A stretch of 64,000 nt of DNA, from assembly GCF_020524345.1 (NCBI RefSeq), contig NZ_JAIVLH010000002.1, positions 1 to 64,000 on the forward strand, read 5' to 3'. Below are positions 34,011-43,328 of this stretch, piece after piece; the first letter of the stretch is position 1, and every line of letters begins with the position of its first letter. This stretch comes from Metabacillus niabensis (GTDB taxonomy: Bacteria > Bacillota > Bacilli > Bacillales > Bacillaceae). The position numbers were made by a program, and so were the translations under genes. The notes under the pieces are model-generated. The model was not told the DNA's origin. It saw only the letters and a list, made by a program, of their open reading frames with translations, and did not search any database.

Positions 34011-34194
34011 ATAAACTTGCTCCATTCTAAATTAGTACTAACACCCATATCATAAAGGATGAATATAGGTGGTTATAAGGATGCAGGATGGGTGTTTTGT
34101 GAAATAGCTCAACCATTCACTTCTACTTATTGGTTTACCTATACCTAATGTATTCGTTCTTATAAGAAGCGGTACTTTTATTGGAGGTGAGAAA

Positions 34195-35417
34195 ATGGAC
34201 ACGATTGTTTTCATTGGATGTAACAAGTCAGGCACGAGTAGAGAAGCATTAAAGGCTGCATCAGAAATGGGATATTTTACGGTATTATATACAGATCGTT
34301 TAAAATTTCTTAACCAACGTAAGGAATTTCCTGAAGTTCATCAGTTAATATATATAAAGAGTCTAGATGATAAGAATTTATTAATAGAAGAAATTCAAAA
34401 ACTTATTACAACTGGCAAAAATGTAAAAGCATGCTTAAGTTTAATCGATCCATTTGTTTCAATCGCAGTTGATATTTCCGAAACTTTACAAGTAGGGCGG
34501 ATTACAAAAGAAGCAATCGTAATAATGGAGAATAAGGCGTTGTTTAGAGAAAAACTCAAATCTCTATCTTACACACCACATTTTTTTTTTACGATAAAAA
34601 ACAATCTATCAGAGAATTTTCCCAATCGAAGGAAAAATACTTACCATTAGTACTTAAATCTCCTAAATCTAACGGATCGAAAGATGTCATTCTTGCTACA
34701 AATCTTCTTGAATTTAAAAAAGGTTTAACTGAATTGAATAAAGTGTCAGACAAGGATCCTATTTTAGTAGAAGAATATATTGACGGTCAACAATATTTGG
34801 CCGAAATTATTGTTTACAAAAGAAAACTAACAATTGTATGCATCCTTGAACAAGACGTTTTAAGAAAGAAAAGGTTTATTGTTTTAGGCTACCAGTTCCC
34901 TGCAAATTTAAGCTCGGATCAATATGCTGATTTAGAGATAGCGATAAATACGATTATAAAAGAGATCGGACTTGAAAATGGAAGTTGTCATTTAGAATTC
35001 CGTTATGTGAACAAAGAATGGAAGTTGATTGAAATAAACCCGCGCATATCTGGTGGAGCAATGAATAAAATCATTTATCACGGTACAGGAATCAATTACG
35101 TAAAAGAAATTGTAAAACTGCATTTGGGAGAGGAGCCTCTTATCGAAACAAATAAGTCTGAATGTGTCTATGTGCGATATGTAACAATAGAAAAGAAAGG
35201 AGTTCTTTTGAAAGTTACTGGTAAAAATCGTGCAAAAAAACATGTTGGTGTAAAAGAGGTTTATGTAAAACCTAGAAAAGGGAGTATATTAACACCTCCA
35301 TTATCGCTGGGTGACCGATATGCCTATGTTCTGGCAACAGCACTTTCTCAAGAAGAAGCTAAACAGTTTGCTCTTCAAGCAGTAAAAGAAATAAAGTTTA
35401 TTATAGAACCACTTTAA
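34195..35417 (+). pseudogene. ATP-grasp carboxylate-amine ligase, frameshifted in a poly-T run
   Basis: Two frames together encode a protein of about 407 residues: a pre-ATP-grasp domain (MDTIVFIGCNKSGTSREALK) and an ATP-grasp core with EEYIDGQQYLAE and the metal motif LEFRY...LIEINPRISGG. The frame breaks at ten consecutive T (34581-34590): the upstream frame stops at 34650, while the other frame continues at once as YDKKQSIREFSQSKEKYL. Eleven T would join them. GGAGGTGAG precedes the ATG. It differs from the YheC/D type and resembles BacD-like amino-acid ligases. It could be phase-variable, decayed or a sequencing error. Confidence 0.8.
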
Positions 35418-35428
35418 AGGGTGATTAA

Positions 35429-36445
35429 ATGACTGTTATTGGAATGCTTCATACAAGAAAAGATCCTGTTTATGTAAAAAAGGCTTATGCTTGTGCGGCG
35501 GTTTCTAAAATGGAAGGTGTTGATTTCTTTTATTTTTCTTTTGGAACAGTTGATATGGTTGACCATAAAATTAATGGATGGAGATATGATAATGGAAAGT
35601 GGATTCAACAGCTACGAGACTTGCCGGATATTATTATAAACAGTAAATCTCCTAAGAATGATAAACAAAAACAAATATGGAGTTATTTGAAAAATAGATG
35701 TCTATTTACAAGTTATTCAGTAGGAAATAAATTAAAGGTTTATCAGAAAATTATAGAAGGAAAACAATTTTCTCATTATGTTATTCCTTTTTTTATTCTG
35801 TATAGGGGAGAAGAGATCTTTGATCATTTTGAGAACCATAAAAGACTAGTAATCAAGCCTATTAAAGGTAGTGGGGGAAAGGGAGTAATTTTTATAGATA
35901 AAATAACCACAAATCAATATCTTGTGCTTAATGGAAATCATAACGAAACTCTTGAAAAGAATGAACTTATCCTTTATCTTGATCATTTATTAGTAACAAC
36001 TCGCTACATCATTCAACCTTTCATTAAAAGCTCAACAAAAGAAGGATTGGTGTATGATATTAGGCTGCATGTTCAAAAAAATGGAAGAGGTGAATGGGAA
36101 ACAACTCTTATATATCCAAGAATTAGTGCAAATAGAAAAATGATAAGCAATATTTCAAGCGGTGGGTTTAGAGGTGAACTTCAACCATTTTTAATCGAAG
36201 AATTTGGTAATGAATATTATAATATGAAAAGATTATTAGAGCATTTTTCCATTTGTTTTTCACAGCATTTTGAAAGTCTGTATCATCATAAATTTGATGA
36301 ACTTGGAATTGATATCGGTATTGATGAAAATCAAAAATTATGGATTTATGAAGTAAATTGGCGCCCCGGTTCAAAGCATCGAGAAATGGATGTTGCCAAA
36401 AAACTAGTTCAATATGCTGACTATTTAGCCAAGGCGAACAAGTAA
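35429..36445 (+). CDS. YheC/YheD-like spore-coat ATP-grasp protein, copy 2
   Basis: This 338-residue protein begins with MTVIGMLHTRKDPVYVKKAY and has the ATP-grasp core KPIKGSGGKGVIFI, IIQPFIKSS, YDIRLHVQKNG and the metal site LGIDIGID...WIYEVNWRPGS. It starts 11 bases after the frameshifted ATP-grasp gene and precedes the CotY/CotZ-like gene in the same direction, so the three probably form an operon. It belongs to the YheD-like half with copies 3, 5 and 6. AAGGGTGA precedes the ATG. Confidence 0.85.
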   Translation: MTVIGMLHTRKDPVYVKKAYACAAVSKMEGVDFFYFSFGTVDMVDHKINGWRYDNGKWIQQLRDLPDIIINSKSPKNDKQKQIWSYLKNRCLFTSYSVGNKLKVYQKIIEGKQFSHYVIPFFILYRGEEIFDHFENHKRLVIKPIKGSGGKGVIFIDKITTNQYLVLNGNHNETLEKNELILYLDHLLVTTRYIIQPFIKSSTKEGLVYDIRLHVQKNGRGEWETTLIYPRISANRKMISNISSGGFRGELQPFLIEEFGNEYYNMKRLLEHFSICFSQHFESLYHHKFDELGIDIGIDENQKLWIYEVNWRPGSKHREMDVAKKLVQYADYLAKANK

Positions 36446-36517
36446 ATACCTTTTCTGCACAAATGCCCATACCAAGTAATAACATAAAAGAAAGGGCGTA
36501 GGAAAGGAAGGGAGACG

Positions 36518-36970
36518 ATGAAGGACAACAATAAACATGAACAAACAAAATCAGTATATCATGCAATTCTTGAATTAAAACGTCAACAAGATTCGTTGGG
36601 CGGTTGTCCAACAAGTTGTTTTAGTACCCTTCTTTCAAAACTTTTTAAGGTAGATACGATTCCGTTTTTATTATACACAGATTGCGGTTTGTTTCAGGTT
36701 TCAGGAGTGAAGGCTAATGATAATGGAAAAGATGAAGATTTTTGTACACCTTTTTTTAGAATCGAACATGTAGATACAAAACAAAAGTTTGGGATCCTTT
36801 CGCTGCTCCGTCCACTTTCTTTAACTGGATACCCTGCTGAAGAAATTTGCGATGTGGAAAGGCTTGAACGAACAGAAATATGTGTGAAGGTGGATTTAAC
36901 CTGCATTTGTGCTGTGCAGTGTCTTGATATAAATTTGATGAAAAAGGTTGTCATAGAACCAAAATGGTAA
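36518..36970 (+). CDS. Spore coat / exosporium protein, CotY/CotZ family
   Basis: This 150-residue Cys-rich protein has the family's spaced Cys pattern: GGCPTSCFS (residues 28-36), LLYTDCGLFQVSG, EDFCTPFFRIEH and a C-terminal cluster (EICDVE; TEICVKVDLTCICAVQCLD). CotY, CotZ and ExsY self-assemble into disulfide-linked lattices of the outer coat, crust or exosporium. This is the only recognisable structural coat protein of the island and supports a mother-cell, late-sporulation role for the surrounding ligases. GGAAGGGAG precedes the ATG. Confidence 0.93.
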   Translation: MKDNNKHEQTKSVYHAILELKRQQDSLGGCPTSCFSTLLSKLFKVDTIPFLLYTDCGLFQVSGVKANDNGKDEDFCTPFFRIEHVDTKQKFGILSLLRPLSLTGYPAEEICDVERLERTEICVKVDLTCICAVQCLDINLMKKVVIEPKW

Positions 36971-36985
36971 GAAGCGACATAATCT

Positions 36986-38320
36986 TTATTCGAAGCTCAT
37001 TGAAAGAGTTTTTGCATAAAGAATATTTGTTAATTTTGCTTGAAATAAGATGTTTGGTTTGTTAGCTTTTACCGCAATATAATGATCAGGATTTTGATTA
37101 TTAATTTCAATAATCCAAATCTTACCGCTTTGGTCAATTCCAATATCAAATCCAAGGTTTCCAAGATGATAACCATCCTCTTCAAGGATCGCAATGGCAT
37201 CCATCATGAGATTATGAATTTGGTTTATTAAATCAATCATTTCCCTGATCGATAGTTCAAAAACTGTTTTTAAAGTTGTTCCGCCAATCTCTGCTTTTCC
37301 ACCGGCTGTAATGTTACTTACAATACTGTTTTTTCCTCCATATCTTGAAAATGCACCGATATTTTCCCATTTCCCTTGGTTATTTTTTACCATAATAATT
37401 CGAAAATCAATGATTTGGTCATCACATTTAACTAAATCAATGGCTTGTTGAATAAGATAAGTCTCCTCTTTTAATATTCTTCGAAGATAAAATTTGAATA
37501 AACTCCATGATTTGAAATGTTTAACTTTTTTCGAATGACGACCATACTTTACGATAACTCCACTAGAAATACGCGTGACTTTCAGGACATATTTTCCCAA
37601 TCGCCCGTTAATTGGTTTTATATATAGTGAAGGATATTCCTTTAACATCTTCCATACATCTTCGGGTTCATAGTAGATCACTGTTTTAGGTAAGTATTGT
37701 TGTAATCCCCCTTTTAAAAGTTGATACATTTGCCATTTATCAAAATTAGGATAGTTAAAAATTCTATTACCGAGTTTTTGATGAAGATGTTCCATTGTAT
37801 ATAAATACGTAGACCAGTTCTCTGTTAAGCTGGTTTCCACACATGAAAAAACAGAGCGTGGGTAGGGGAAAATTCCTTCTATCCAATTATTACTATTGGG
37901 ATCAAACATAAGTCCGGTAATTGTTTCGTTTTCATGGTCGATCCCATCCAAGGAAAAGACAATGATTGTACCCCCAATTTTCTCATAATTTTTTACATAG
38001 ACTGATAGATAAGGAATGCTTTGCTGTAAGTTCTCCTTTGTAACGGCAGCAAGGATTCCTATATATGGACCAATAATCATCTTATTCTTATCAAATTTGA
38101 TTTCATAAGGTGTGCTAACAGGTAAATCCAGAATCTTGATAACATCTAACGTTAAGTAACATTTATTCTCAGGAACAGCACCTGAGAACAAGGGAGTGAC
38201 AGACACTTCTTTTATACCATAAAGAATCTTTAGTTGTTTCCACCTTTGAACGTGTTTTTTAAAGGATGAATGCAAATGGATAGACATTGAACGTTTTTTA
38301 TCTAAGCGAATGTGTATCAT
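36986..38320 (-). CDS. YheD-like spore-coat ATP-grasp protein, copy 3
   Basis: This 444-residue protein has the longer N-terminal domain of YheD (about 170 residues; IRLDKKRSMSIHLHSSFKK, VGPYIGIL-like IIGPYIGILAAV) and an ATP-grasp core: IKPINGRLGKYVLKV, YLIQQAIDLVK, DFRIIMVKNNQG and the metal site LGFDIGIDQSGKIWIIEINN. It converges on the CotY/CotZ-type gene with only 15 bases between stops. AAGGAG precedes the ATG. A sigma-K-like promoter (38348-38374) lies upstream, indicating late mother-cell expression. Confidence 0.88.
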   Translation of the reverse strand: MIHIRLDKKRSMSIHLHSSFKKHVQRWKQLKILYGIKEVSVTPLFSGAVPENKCYLTLDVIKILDLPVSTPYEIKFDKNKMIIGPYIGILAAVTKENLQQSIPYLSVYVKNYEKIGGTIIVFSLDGIDHENETITGLMFDPNSNNWIEGIFPYPRSVFSCVETSLTENWSTYLYTMEHLHQKLGNRIFNYPNFDKWQMYQLLKGGLQQYLPKTVIYYEPEDVWKMLKEYPSLYIKPINGRLGKYVLKVTRISSGVIVKYGRHSKKVKHFKSWSLFKFYLRRILKEETYLIQQAIDLVKCDDQIIDFRIIMVKNNQGKWENIGAFSRYGGKNSIVSNITAGGKAEIGGTTLKTVFELSIREMIDLINQIHNLMMDAIAILEEDGYHLGNLGFDIGIDQSGKIWIIEINNQNPDHYIAVKANKPNILFQAKLTNILYAKTLSMSFE

Positions 38321-38347
38321 ACGTATATCTCCTTTTCGTTTATGTAT

Positions 38348-38374
38348 TACTATATGTAACTACTATTAAAGTGT
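38348..38374 (-). promoter_or_regulatory. Sigma-K-like promoter
   Basis: On the minus strand an AC (38373-38374), 16 bases and CATATAGTA (38348-38356) match the sigma-K pattern AC-N16-CATANNNTA. It lies 28 bases upstream of the YheD-like gene. Confidence 0.6.
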
Positions 38375-38477
38375 CTGTTTAAATAAAGAATTGGTAAAAA
38401 TCGATATATATGCCGATACAATTATAGGGGGAGCTAATACACTAATAATAAAAAACATTGTGAGTGTGTTGTTTATT

Positions 38478-39842
38478 ATGAAAAGCTTGCTGCTTAGAAA
38501 GGTCGGTCCTCTTATAGGTGGTGTCTTAGTAAGGGGAAATGCAGATGCAAAGATTGGAAATGTAGCTACACGAAATAATCATAAAATAACAAAAGATACG
38601 TTAGTGTTTTATCGTGAAAAACTTAAAGTTCCAACTAATTTACCCTCCTGTATCATTGTGACTGATCAAAAAAAGGTGGAAGCATTTTTTCCAACATCTT
38701 ATACGATTGTCTATGTTAAAAATGTGTGGGTAGCATTCTATAAATTCATTCATTATTATCGCAAGATGTTTCGAATTCCGGTGATTGGTGTAACTGGGAC
38801 ATGTGGAAAAACAACAACGAAAGAAATGATTGCACATATTTTGTCACCTGAAATGAATATTGTTAAAACAGTATTAAGTCAAAACGGATTATCTCATAAT
38901 CTAAACTATTTACTTGAAATCAATGACAAAACCGATGCGGCAATTATTGAAATGGGTGTAAATTCACCAGGTCATATTTTGCAAACAGCAAGTTATTTTA
39001 AGCCAACAATTGGATTGATTACGACCATAGGTACAGATCATTTACAAGGATTTAAAAATCATCACGAATATTTTAAAGAAAAAGAAAGTATGCTGAAAGC
39101 TGTTCATCCTGGTGGAACAATGATTTTAAATGCAGATAATCACTTTTCCAGAAAACTAAAGACGAACAAATTTAAAGGTAAGCTGATTTACATTGGAGAA
39201 TCAGATTTTGCTGATTACAAAATTCTTAAGATGAAATATGATCAAGCCGGCATGAAATATATGATCGGAAATCGTAGGCGAATTTATGTAGGATATGTAC
39301 CGGGATTTGGTAAACATAATGTCTATAATGCTGTCTTCTCTATTGCAGCTGCTGGGTTATTAGGTATTGATGTCAATACTGCGATTGAACGGTTAAAAAC
39401 GTATAAACCAGTTCAAAGACATTTAGAATTAAGTCCTGGTATTAACAACAGTACAATCATCGATGATACGTGGAATACAAATCCAACGTCAATCGAAGCA
39501 GCACTGGAAGTGTTGGAGCAAGTATCGAAAGAAAAAAAATCGATTGCAGTTTTAGGTGATATAGAAGAGTTGGGAGCACATTCCCAAGAAGAACATCAAA
39601 AAATCGGAACACTTATAGTAAAGCATAATATTGACTATCTTATTACAATAGGCGATCAAGCAAAAGAAATTGGTACGAAAGCAAGACAATTGGGAATGGA
39701 CCCAAACAGTATATACTCTGTCAAACATGAAGATCATCTAATGAGAATTTTAAAGAACCATGCAGACAAACATACCATCATCTTAATCAAAACATCGATG
39801 AGAAACTCATTTAGAGGATTATTAAGTAAGCTAAAGGGATAA
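38478..39842 (+). CDS. MurF-like Mur ligase (paralogue)
   Basis: MurF adds D-Ala-D-Ala to UDP-MurNAc-tripeptide. This protein of about 454 residues has the Mur-ligase P-loop VTGTCGKTTTKEMI, the metal-binding IIEMGVNSPGHI, GTDHLQGF, and the C-terminal DDTWNTNPTSIEAALEVL and AVLGDIEELG. The N-terminal MurF domain looks short and divergent. It lies among coat ATP-grasp genes instead of next to ddl as the housekeeping murF does, so it may join a different amino compound. The start is uncertain: the ATG at 38478 lacks a clear ribosome-binding site and a GTG at 38460 is possible. Confidence 0.85.
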   Translation: MKSLLLRKVGPLIGGVLVRGNADAKIGNVATRNNHKITKDTLVFYREKLKVPTNLPSCIIVTDQKKVEAFFPTSYTIVYVKNVWVAFYKFIHYYRKMFRIPVIGVTGTCGKTTTKEMIAHILSPEMNIVKTVLSQNGLSHNLNYLLEINDKTDAAIIEMGVNSPGHILQTASYFKPTIGLITTIGTDHLQGFKNHHEYFKEKESMLKAVHPGGTMILNADNHFSRKLKTNKFKGKLIYIGESDFADYKILKMKYDQAGMKYMIGNRRRIYVGYVPGFGKHNVYNAVFSIAAAGLLGIDVNTAIERLKTYKPVQRHLELSPGINNSTIIDDTWNTNPTSIEAALEVLEQVSKEKKSIAVLGDIEELGAHSQEEHQKIGTLIVKHNIDYLITIGDQAKEIGTKARQLGMDPNSIYSVKHEDHLMRILKNHADKHTIILIKTSMRNSFRGLLSKLKG

Positions 39843-39877
39843 AAAACAGAGGACTGTATGATTCAGTCCTCTGTTTT
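39843..39877. terminator. Bidirectional terminator
   Basis: AAAACAGAGGACTG pairs with CAGTCCTCTGTTTT (14 bp, 7-base loop) between the MurF-like gene and the converging ATP-grasp gene. Confidence 0.9.
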
Positions 39878-39887
39878 CAAAAAGTCA

Positions 39888-40988
39888 TTAAATTGATATG
39901 TTTTTTTGGTCTAACAAATAACGTGCATAATCAATTGGAGTAGCAAAAACTGATTCCCATTCTTCATGTAGAAGTCTTTGTTGATGAATAAGCCCTCCAA
40001 CATAATCTGAAATAAAATTGCATTCTATAAAATAAGGAGTTCCTTTAGTTGTTAAACAAATATCAAAACCCAAATCAGCAAGATGCGGGAAATGTTTGTC
40101 TAATTTATTTGCGATCATTAAAGACATGTTGCAAATATCTCGCTTAAGTTTCTCAAATGACATGGAAGGGAATGTTAACGGACAAATATCTTCAAGTCTA
40201 CACGTTTTTCCACCTTGCGATCCGTTTGTTAAAAAGCTCTTGTCTTTAGCCACTTTACACATAATACCTGTAACTTTAAACTTACCAGTACCGTCCTTTT
40301 GTAAAGCAACACGCATATCAAAGGGATTTCCTTTGAAAGTAGCCAATGGAATTCTTTCTTGAATCACATAATCTTTCTTTTCAATATGTTCGAGAACGAC
40401 GCTTGGTATCTCCGCTGTAAAGTTCACTTTTTCAAAAACATGACTGTTTATCGGTTGATACGTAAGTGTACAATGCTTGATACCCTTATCAATTTTCATT
40501 GCTCCAATTCCACGTTCACCATAATTCTTTTTTAAAATAACACTTTTATACAATGACAGCATCTTTATGAAGCTTTGCTCTGTCAGGAGATCGGTATGTG
40601 GTAAATACTTTTGTATGCCTTTATCACGATTAAGAAGTTGGTGAATATTAAATTTTTCAATGTCATAGTTAGGTACATTGAAAATTGTTACTCCTGCTCG
40701 GTAAAGGTCAAAAATTCTTTTCCTTATAACAGGATGTCGATCAAGTATTCTGGAATAATTAACTTTCGGCCGAGGTACCCTCATTAATTTGTAACCTTCA
40801 GACGTAAGAACATACGCAACAACACTTTTTTTGTCAGGGTGGAGATGTCGTAATCGAATAAAACAAGGAATTAGATTATTCCTTGCAGCAGCACGTTCAA
40901 AAAGCATAAACATCGTTTTATGGTTTCCGTTTAGATTAGGAATTTGTCTATACATCGTTCGAGGTACTATGATTCCTACACCTTCCAT
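39888..40988 (-). CDS. YheC-like spore-coat ATP-grasp protein, copy 4
   Basis: This 366-residue protein begins MEGVGIIVPRTMYRQI, like copies 1 and 8, and has the ATP-grasp elements LKKNYGERGIGAMKI, YVIQERIPLATFKG, PFDMRVALQKDG and the metal site DLGFDICLT...YFIECNFISD. AAAGGAGAGG precedes the ATG, and a sigma-K-like promoter lies about 50 bases upstream. It probably forms an amide bond on a coat or exosporium component; substrate unknown. Confidence 0.87.
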   Translation of the reverse strand: MEGVGIIVPRTMYRQIPNLNGNHKTMFMLFERAAARNNLIPCFIRLRHLHPDKKSVVAYVLTSEGYKLMRVPRPKVNYSRILDRHPVIRKRIFDLYRAGVTIFNVPNYDIEKFNIHQLLNRDKGIQKYLPHTDLLTEQSFIKMLSLYKSVILKKNYGERGIGAMKIDKGIKHCTLTYQPINSHVFEKVNFTAEIPSVVLEHIEKKDYVIQERIPLATFKGNPFDMRVALQKDGTGKFKVTGIMCKVAKDKSFLTNGSQGGKTCRLEDICPLTFPSMSFEKLKRDICNMSLMIANKLDKHFPHLADLGFDICLTTKGTPYFIECNFISDYVGGLIHQQRLLHEEWESVFATPIDYARYLLDQKNISI

Positions 40989-41027
40989 AGACTGTATCCT
41001 CTCCTTTAGTTACTTTCAAACTCCTAA

Positions 41028-41054
41028 TAGTTTATTCTCGTAACATATTGATGT
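41028..41054 (-). promoter_or_regulatory. Sigma-K-like promoter
   Basis: On the minus strand an AC (41053-41054), 16 bases and AATAAACTA (41028-41036) match the sigma-K pattern with one mismatch in the -10 element. Confidence 0.4.
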
Positions 41055-41128
41055 ATGGATATGTAACTATGTTAAATGCAATTAGGGCGATCCTAATCAC
41101 ATTTAATAAGAAACTTGGAGGAATAAAT

Positions 41129-42439
41129 ATGAAATGTAAAATAATCCTAAACAAAAGTAAAGACAAAACTATTTATGTAAATAGTAAACTTTTTCATTCG
41201 CTTCAATTAGACAAGTACTCATCTATTAATCTTAACTTCGGGACTGGCAAAGAAAGCTGTCGTATTGAGATAGATCCTTCAATTAAGAATAGTGAGGTTA
41301 AGATACCTGCAAAAATAAATGAATTTGTCATTCCGTCTGTTTTCCACTATGAAGGTAAGTTCGATCATGACACACTAGTGGTTGGACCGGTTATTGGCAT
41401 TATGGGATGCAGGGACAAGAAATATTTGACAAAGAATGTATTATCAAAGCTGCGATATCGGGTAAAAGATTCTTGGAAACAAAATGGTTTGTTTTTTGTC
41501 TTTGCAGAAAATGATGTGAATTCAGTGAAAAAGGAGATAAAGGGGTATTATTTTCATCCACGAAAACAAGCTTGGGTTGCTGCGAAATTTCCTTTGCCAA
41601 ATGCAGTAATGATTAGTAAAAGTTCAATGAGCAGAAGAGGTTATAACTATTTTACGAACATCATAGGTCAGAAAGTTTTTTATAGTGATCATCTTTCCAA
41701 ATGGTATCAGTATAAGAAACTATCTGAGCATCCATCTCTTTCAAACTATGTTCCTAAGACAAAAAAGTTAGTAAACAAACATTCTTTTTTGGAAATGATA
41801 AATGAATATGGTGCAGTTTATTTAAAACCAAATCAATCATACCAAGGGAAAGGGATTATAAAAATCGAAAAAAGCGGTGATACCTATATGCTACAGAATA
41901 TACATGGTCATATTAAAATGATATTTCAGGAACATATTTTATTGAACTATGTAACCTATAAGATGAAACAAAAGTATTTAATACAACAAGCCATCCCTTT
42001 TACTGTTGGTGAATCAATAATTGATTTTCGTTTATATTTACAGAAGGGTAAGGAAAAACAATGGGGTTCACCTGGAATGATGGCGAGAATTGGAAAAAAG
42101 GGAAGCATTATAACAAACGCCAATCACAGAATAGACGCATTGCCAAGTTATTATGCATTTGCCAGATATTACGGGTTATCTAACAAACAAATTTTCTCTA
42201 TACAAAACGAAATGATAAAAACTAGCATAAAAACAGCCGAATATATTGAAGAATGCGGACATCATTTAGGTGATGTAGCATTTGATTTAATTGTCGATAA
42301 AGAGTTAAAAATTTGGATCTTGGAGCTTCAAGGAGGGTATGGTGCAGAAATAAAGGAGAAAAATATGCCTAAAGGGGTGTATGAAAAATTGATGATAACG
42401 CCATTAGAATATGCGAAAACGTTGGCGGGGTTTCCATGA
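41129..42439 (+). CDS. YheD-like ATP-grasp protein with altered metal site, copy 5
   Basis: This 436-residue protein has the long YheD-type N-terminal domain (MKCKIILNKSKDKTIYVNS; VVGPVIGIMG) and an ATP-grasp core (LKPNQSYQGKGIIKIE, YLIQQAIPFTVG, DFRLYLQKGKE). The metal-ligand motif, E-[IVC]-N in all seven relatives here, reads LELQGG: the Asn is replaced by Gln. It may have changed activity or be a non-catalytic partner. GGAGG before the ATG at 41129 fixes the start; an upstream in-frame ATG at 41048 has no such site. Confidence 0.85.
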   Translation: MKCKIILNKSKDKTIYVNSKLFHSLQLDKYSSINLNFGTGKESCRIEIDPSIKNSEVKIPAKINEFVIPSVFHYEGKFDHDTLVVGPVIGIMGCRDKKYLTKNVLSKLRYRVKDSWKQNGLFFVFAENDVNSVKKEIKGYYFHPRKQAWVAAKFPLPNAVMISKSSMSRRGYNYFTNIIGQKVFYSDHLSKWYQYKKLSEHPSLSNYVPKTKKLVNKHSFLEMINEYGAVYLKPNQSYQGKGIIKIEKSGDTYMLQNIHGHIKMIFQEHILLNYVTYKMKQKYLIQQAIPFTVGESIIDFRLYLQKGKEKQWGSPGMMARIGKKGSIITNANHRIDALPSYYAFARYYGLSNKQIFSIQNEMIKTSIKTAEYIEECGHHLGDVAFDLIVDKELKIWILELQGGYGAEIKEKNMPKGVYEKLMITPLEYAKTLAGFP

Positions 42440-42510
42440 TTTTGGGTAAAAGAAAAGGCGAAAAGAGCTTTTGGTATGAAAAAACCAATTTCATTTCGCC
42501 TAATCACCAA

Positions 42511-43074
42511 TTATTTATTTGTTTCTTCAATAGCTTTTTTCTTTTTAAAGAAGGAGATAGCTCTTTTTTTCATGGATTTAGTTAAATAGCCACCTCTAAA
42601 TGAACGAATTTCATAAGACATTAAAAAAGCTTTTGGCTCAAATTGATCTATTATTAGTAATAATTCTTTTTCCCTAGAACGTTTTGCAACAATGTCTAAT
42701 CGAAATCTAGCGGTATTAATTCCTTCTCCTTCAAAAACAGTAACACCAAAGCCAGCGGTTCTTAAAGAATTCACTAAATCCATATTTTTATCAAGAATAT
42801 TTGCTTGATAGGTAATATATCCAATTGCCAATTTCCGCTCTAATGCACCACCAAGCAAGAGGCCAACACTGAAGCCGACAACATATGCAATGATATTATA
42901 TATATTAGATAAATCTTGAAAAACAAAAATTAGACTAACAATATAAATAATTCCTTCTAACAGTCCAACACCTGCTGCAGATTTAGTCTGATTTTTTACA
43001 AGAAGAATGGTCCTAATCGTTAGGACTGGAACATATATGAGTTGGAGTACAAAAATAAGTAAGGCTCCTAGCAT
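42511..43074 (-). CDS. YebE-like membrane protein (UPF0316, DUF2179)
   Basis: The 187-residue protein begins [20 protein letters not shown] and has three transmembrane helices in its first 85 residues, then a cytoplasmic DUF2179 domain ([39 protein letters not shown]). It closely matches the UPF0316/YebE family of Bacillus in length and sequence; function unknown. The ATG at 43074 was chosen because the membrane domain begins there; upstream codons are hydrophilic and atypical. AAAGGAG lies 12 bases upstream. It looks like a housekeeping gene inside the coat island. Confidence 0.85.
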   Translation of the reverse strand: MLGALLIFVLQLIYVPVLTIRTILLVKNQTKSAAGVGLLEGIIYIVSLIFVFQDLSNIYNIIAYVVGFSVGLLLGGALERKLAIGYITYQANILDKNMDLVNSLRTAGFGVTVFEGEGINTARFRLDIVAKRSREKELLLIIDQFEPKAFLMSYEIRSFRGGYLTKSMKKRAISFFKKKKAIEETNK

Positions 43075-43290
43075 TAGATCGTTTATCTCCTTTATATCAT
43101 TATATCGAAAGCATAACATATTTTAAAAAATAAAAAATGATTTTTAATTAAATTTTTTTATACATATTTTAGTAAATAATAGGAAATATGATGTAAATAG
43201 TATAATTACTATTTATGTAGAAATGGATTGATAGCAATTTAATATTCCTCAAAAAAAGTATTGACAACCATGTCTGTTAGGATTAAAAAA

Positions 43291-43326
43291 TAAAAAGGTA
43301 TCCTTTTACATGAATATAAGGATACC
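43291..43326 (-). terminator. Terminator of the copy 6 ATP-grasp gene
   Basis: GGTATCCTT pairs with AAGGATACC; on the minus strand the hairpin is followed by a TTTTTA run. About 160 AT-rich bases to 43130 show nothing else. Confidence 0.8.
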
Positions 43327-43328
43327 AA

